Of a stretch of DNA of 6,063 bases, positions 4,682 through 6,063 are shown in pieces; the stretch's first letter is position 1, and every line of letters begins with the position of its first letter. The notes beneath the pieces are model-generated. The model did not search any database and was not told the DNA's origin. It worked only from the letters and a program-made list of their open reading frames with translations. The position numbers and the translations under genes are program-made. The DNA comes from Croceicoccus sp. Its GTDB lineage: Bacteria > Pseudomonadota > Alphaproteobacteria > Sphingomonadales > Sphingomonadaceae. The stretch lies in contig JAPYSD010000234.1 of the NCBI GenBank assembly GCA_029936705.1, positions 1-6,063 on the forward strand, in the 5' to 3' direction.

Positions 4682-5842
4682 TCAACGCCGCTGGTCGAAA
4701 CGCCGGCCCAGCATGGCGCTGGCGATGTTTACCTTCTGGATGTCGATCGCGCCGCCCGCGATGCCCCAGCCCCAGCTGTCGCGCAGGCGGCGTTCCATCG
4801 GGAAGTCCTTGGAATAGCCATAGGCGCCCATCAGCTGCATGGCATCGCCGCAGACTTCGCGCGCGATGGCGTTGGAAAAGCACTTGCCGGACGAGGATTC
4901 AAGGATCGAGGGCAGACCGTCCTCGGCGTTCGATGCGGCGCGCCAGATCAACAGGCGGGCGGCCTCGGTCTTCATGTACATCTCGGCCAGCTTCAGCTGC
5001 ACTGCCTGGAATTCCGCGATGGGCTTGCCGAACTGCACGCGTTCCTGGACATAGGCAGAGACGTCCTCAAGCGCGCCCGATGCCTGGCCCAGCGCCATGG
5101 TCGCATTGCCGCAGCGTTCGAGGTCGAAGGCTTCCATCAGCTTCTTGAAGCCGCCCGCGGGCACGATGACATTGTCCGCCGGAACCTCGCAATCGTCGAA
5201 ATTGAGGTCGGAAGAGGGGATGCCGCGAAAGCCCATCAGCTGTTCGTTCGGGCCGAAGGACAGGCCGGGCGCGTCCTTCTCGACCAGCACCGCGCCTATG
5301 CCCCTGGCGCCGGGATCGTCCGACAGGCGGCAATAGACGACATAGGCGTCGGCATGCCCGCCGCCCGAGCACCAGCGCTTGGTGCCGTTGATGACCAGCC
5401 GGTCGCCCTTGATCTCGCCCTTGGTCTTCAGGTCGGTAAGCGCGCTGCCCGCGTCGGGTTCGGACATCGAGACGGCAACGATCATCTCACCGCTGCAGAC
5501 CTTGGGCACGATGCGCTGTTTGAGCGCGTCGGAGCCGAAATGCTCGATCGCGCGGACCGGACCGACCGAGGATTCGAAGATCGGGAAGGCGACGGCAGAG
5601 GAGACCTTGGCAAATTCCTCGAGCACGACCAGCGCTTCGATATTGCCGAGGCCGAGGCCTCCCAGATTGTCGCTGACATTGATGCCCAGGAAGCCCAGCT
5701 CGGCATAGCGGCTGATCAGTTCGCGCGAGGGGGGCGCGTTGTCCCGCTCGAGCTGCGCGGCGATGGCGGGCAGTTCGGCGCGGGCGAAATTGCGCGCGGC
5801 CTGCTGCAGCTCCTGCTGCTCCTCGGTCAGCCTAAAGTCCAA
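4682..5842 (-). CDS. Acyl-CoA dehydrogenase family protein
   Basis: This is a 386-residue FAD-dependent acyl-CoA dehydrogenase of normal length, expected to be a soluble tetramer that introduces an alpha,beta double bond into an acyl-CoA thioester and passes electrons to ETF. The helical N-terminal domain spans about 1-120. The beta domain begins around 121-160 with the FAD/substrate signatures VSMSEPDAGS (124-133) and INGTKRWCSG (151-160). The C-terminal helical domain contains ERVQFGKPIAEFQAVQ (267-282) and the family-typical QLMGAYGYSKDFPMERRLRD (336-355). The Glu seen in MCAD-type enzymes (E-G-T) is replaced by G363 in the GIAGGAIDIQ stretch. E242 in FDLERCG sits where isovaleryl-CoA and long-chain dehydrogenases keep their base. 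The start is TTG at 5842, supported by AGAGGG at 5851-5856 with 8 bases of spacing; no nearby upstream ATG is possible because the previous gene stops at 5859. It lies 16 bases after the oxygenase gene, so they are co-transcribed. Substrate unknown. Confidence 0.93.
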   Translation of the reverse strand: MDFRLTEEQQELQQAARNFARAELPAIAAQLERDNAPPSRELISRYAELGFLGINVSDNLGGLGLGNIEALVVLEEFAKVSSAVAFPIFESSVGPVRAIEHFGSDALKQRIVPKVCSGEMIVAVSMSEPDAGSALTDLKTKGEIKGDRLVINGTKRWCSGGGHADAYVVYCRLSDDPGARGIGAVLVEKDAPGLSFGPNEQLMGFRGIPSSDLNFDDCEVPADNVIVPAGGFKKLMEAFDLERCGNATMALGQASGALEDVSAYVQERVQFGKPIAEFQAVQLKLAEMYMKTEAARLLIWRAASNAEDGLPSILESSSGKCFSNAIAREVCGDAMQLMGAYGYSKDFPMERRLRDSWGWGIAGGAIDIQKVNIASAMLGRRFDQRR

Positions 5843-5850
5843 GACCTGTT

Positions 5851-5856
5851 CCCTCT
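5851..5856 (-). promoter_or_regulatory. Shine-Dalgarno deciding the TTG start of the acyl-CoA dehydrogenase
   Basis: Read on the minus strand, AGAGGG lies 8 bases before TTG 5842-5840, inside the 16-base gap after the oxygenase stop. The translation beginning there, MDFRLTEEQQ, is the standard N-terminus of this family, so the TTG start is well supported. Confidence 0.7.
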
Positions 5857-5858
5857 CG

Positions 5859-6063
5859 TCAGATGTCGCCGGGCTTCTTGCCGCCCGGTCCGTAGATGTA
5901 GTCGTCGAGCACCTTGTGAAAGTGCCGGATGCGCAGTTCCTGGTCCCCGATCCACAGGCCGGGGAAGGCGTCGGAATGCATGCCCTTCTGCACGGTGGGC
6001 AGGTTGAACGCGTCCTGGTCCAGCACCTGCCCGATCGAGCGGTCGCCGTGGCAGAAGCGGCGG
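5859..6063 (-). CDS. Rieske-type aromatic-ring-hydroxylating oxygenase large subunit, C-terminal part
   Basis: The gene runs in from the right edge on the minus strand and ends at TGA 5861-5859; 67 C-terminal residues are visible. The sequence LDQDAFNLPTVQKGMHSD (14-31), followed by an IGDQELRIRHFHKVLDDYIYG stretch (38-58), is characteristic of the end of the catalytic domain of ring-hydroxylating oxygenase alpha subunits. D15 of the LDQD stretch is the likely third ligand of the mononuclear iron, with the two His ligands and the Rieske [2Fe-2S] domain lying outside the window. The tail ends in a Gly/Lys/Pro-rich segment. The gene precedes the acyl-CoA dehydrogenase by 16 bases, suggesting one catabolic operon for an aromatic, steroid or other xenobiotic substrate. 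Family membership is fairly secure from the tail; whether it is a dioxygenase or a monooxygenase/demethylase cannot be told. Confidence 0.8.
   Translation of the reverse strand, partial: RRFCHGDRSIGQVLDQDAFNLPTVQKGMHSDAFPGLWIGDQELRIRHFHKVLDDYIYGPGGKKPGDI

Noticed and set aside
5354..6007. 217-codon open frame on the plus strand opposite the acyl-CoA dehydrogenase and oxygenase
   Set aside because: Composition is typical of an antisense shadow and it spans two well-recognised minus-strand genes and their junction.

Overview
The window looks like part of a high-GC alphaproteobacterial chromosome, most likely a sphingomonad (Novosphingobium, Sphingobium or Erythrobacteraceae type). This rests on the GC-rich third codon positions, the set of catabolic families present (SDR, cupin, Rieske oxygenase, acyl-CoA dehydrogenase) and an excalibur-domain protein of a kind common in that group. 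The taxonomic call is inference; no rRNA or marker gene is present.

Bases 1-3580, plus strand: a tightly packed catabolic operon. The tail of an upstream gene overlaps an SDR dehydrogenase by ATGA. That SDR overlaps a second SDR the same way. A short gap leads to a small cupin resembling 2,4'-dihydroxyacetophenone dioxygenase, which overlaps an M24 (Xaa-Pro peptidase/creatinase fold) protein by ATGA. Last comes a ThDP-dependent dehydrogenase E1-alpha gene that breaks off after about 63 residues. A plausible reading is side-chain catabolism of an aromatic or other ketone: SDRs oxidise alcohols or diols, the cupin cleaves an alpha-hydroxyketone, the M24 protein hydrolyses a C-N or related bond, and the ThDP enzyme decarboxylates or cleaves a 2-oxo compound. 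The substrate cannot be read from the sequence. The M24 protein has an unusual active site.

Bases about 3580-4681: a segment of clearly lower GC separates the truncated operon from the next genes. It encodes a secreted or anchored excalibur calcium-binding protein and an orphan four-helix membrane protein. Each gene is followed by an imperfect palindrome ending in the same octamer, GTTAGCTG, and a third GTTAGC lies just beyond. This layout resembles integron gene cassettes with attC sites, but no integrase or transposase is present, so it remains a hypothesis.

Bases 4682-6063, minus strand: an acyl-CoA dehydrogenase with a TTG start and a relocated candidate catalytic glutamate. It lies directly downstream of the C-terminal end of a Rieske-type aromatic-ring-hydroxylating oxygenase large subunit. 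The two probably form one operon running in from beyond the right edge and converge on the accessory segment. No CRISPR array, tRNA, rRNA or complete insertion sequence was seen.
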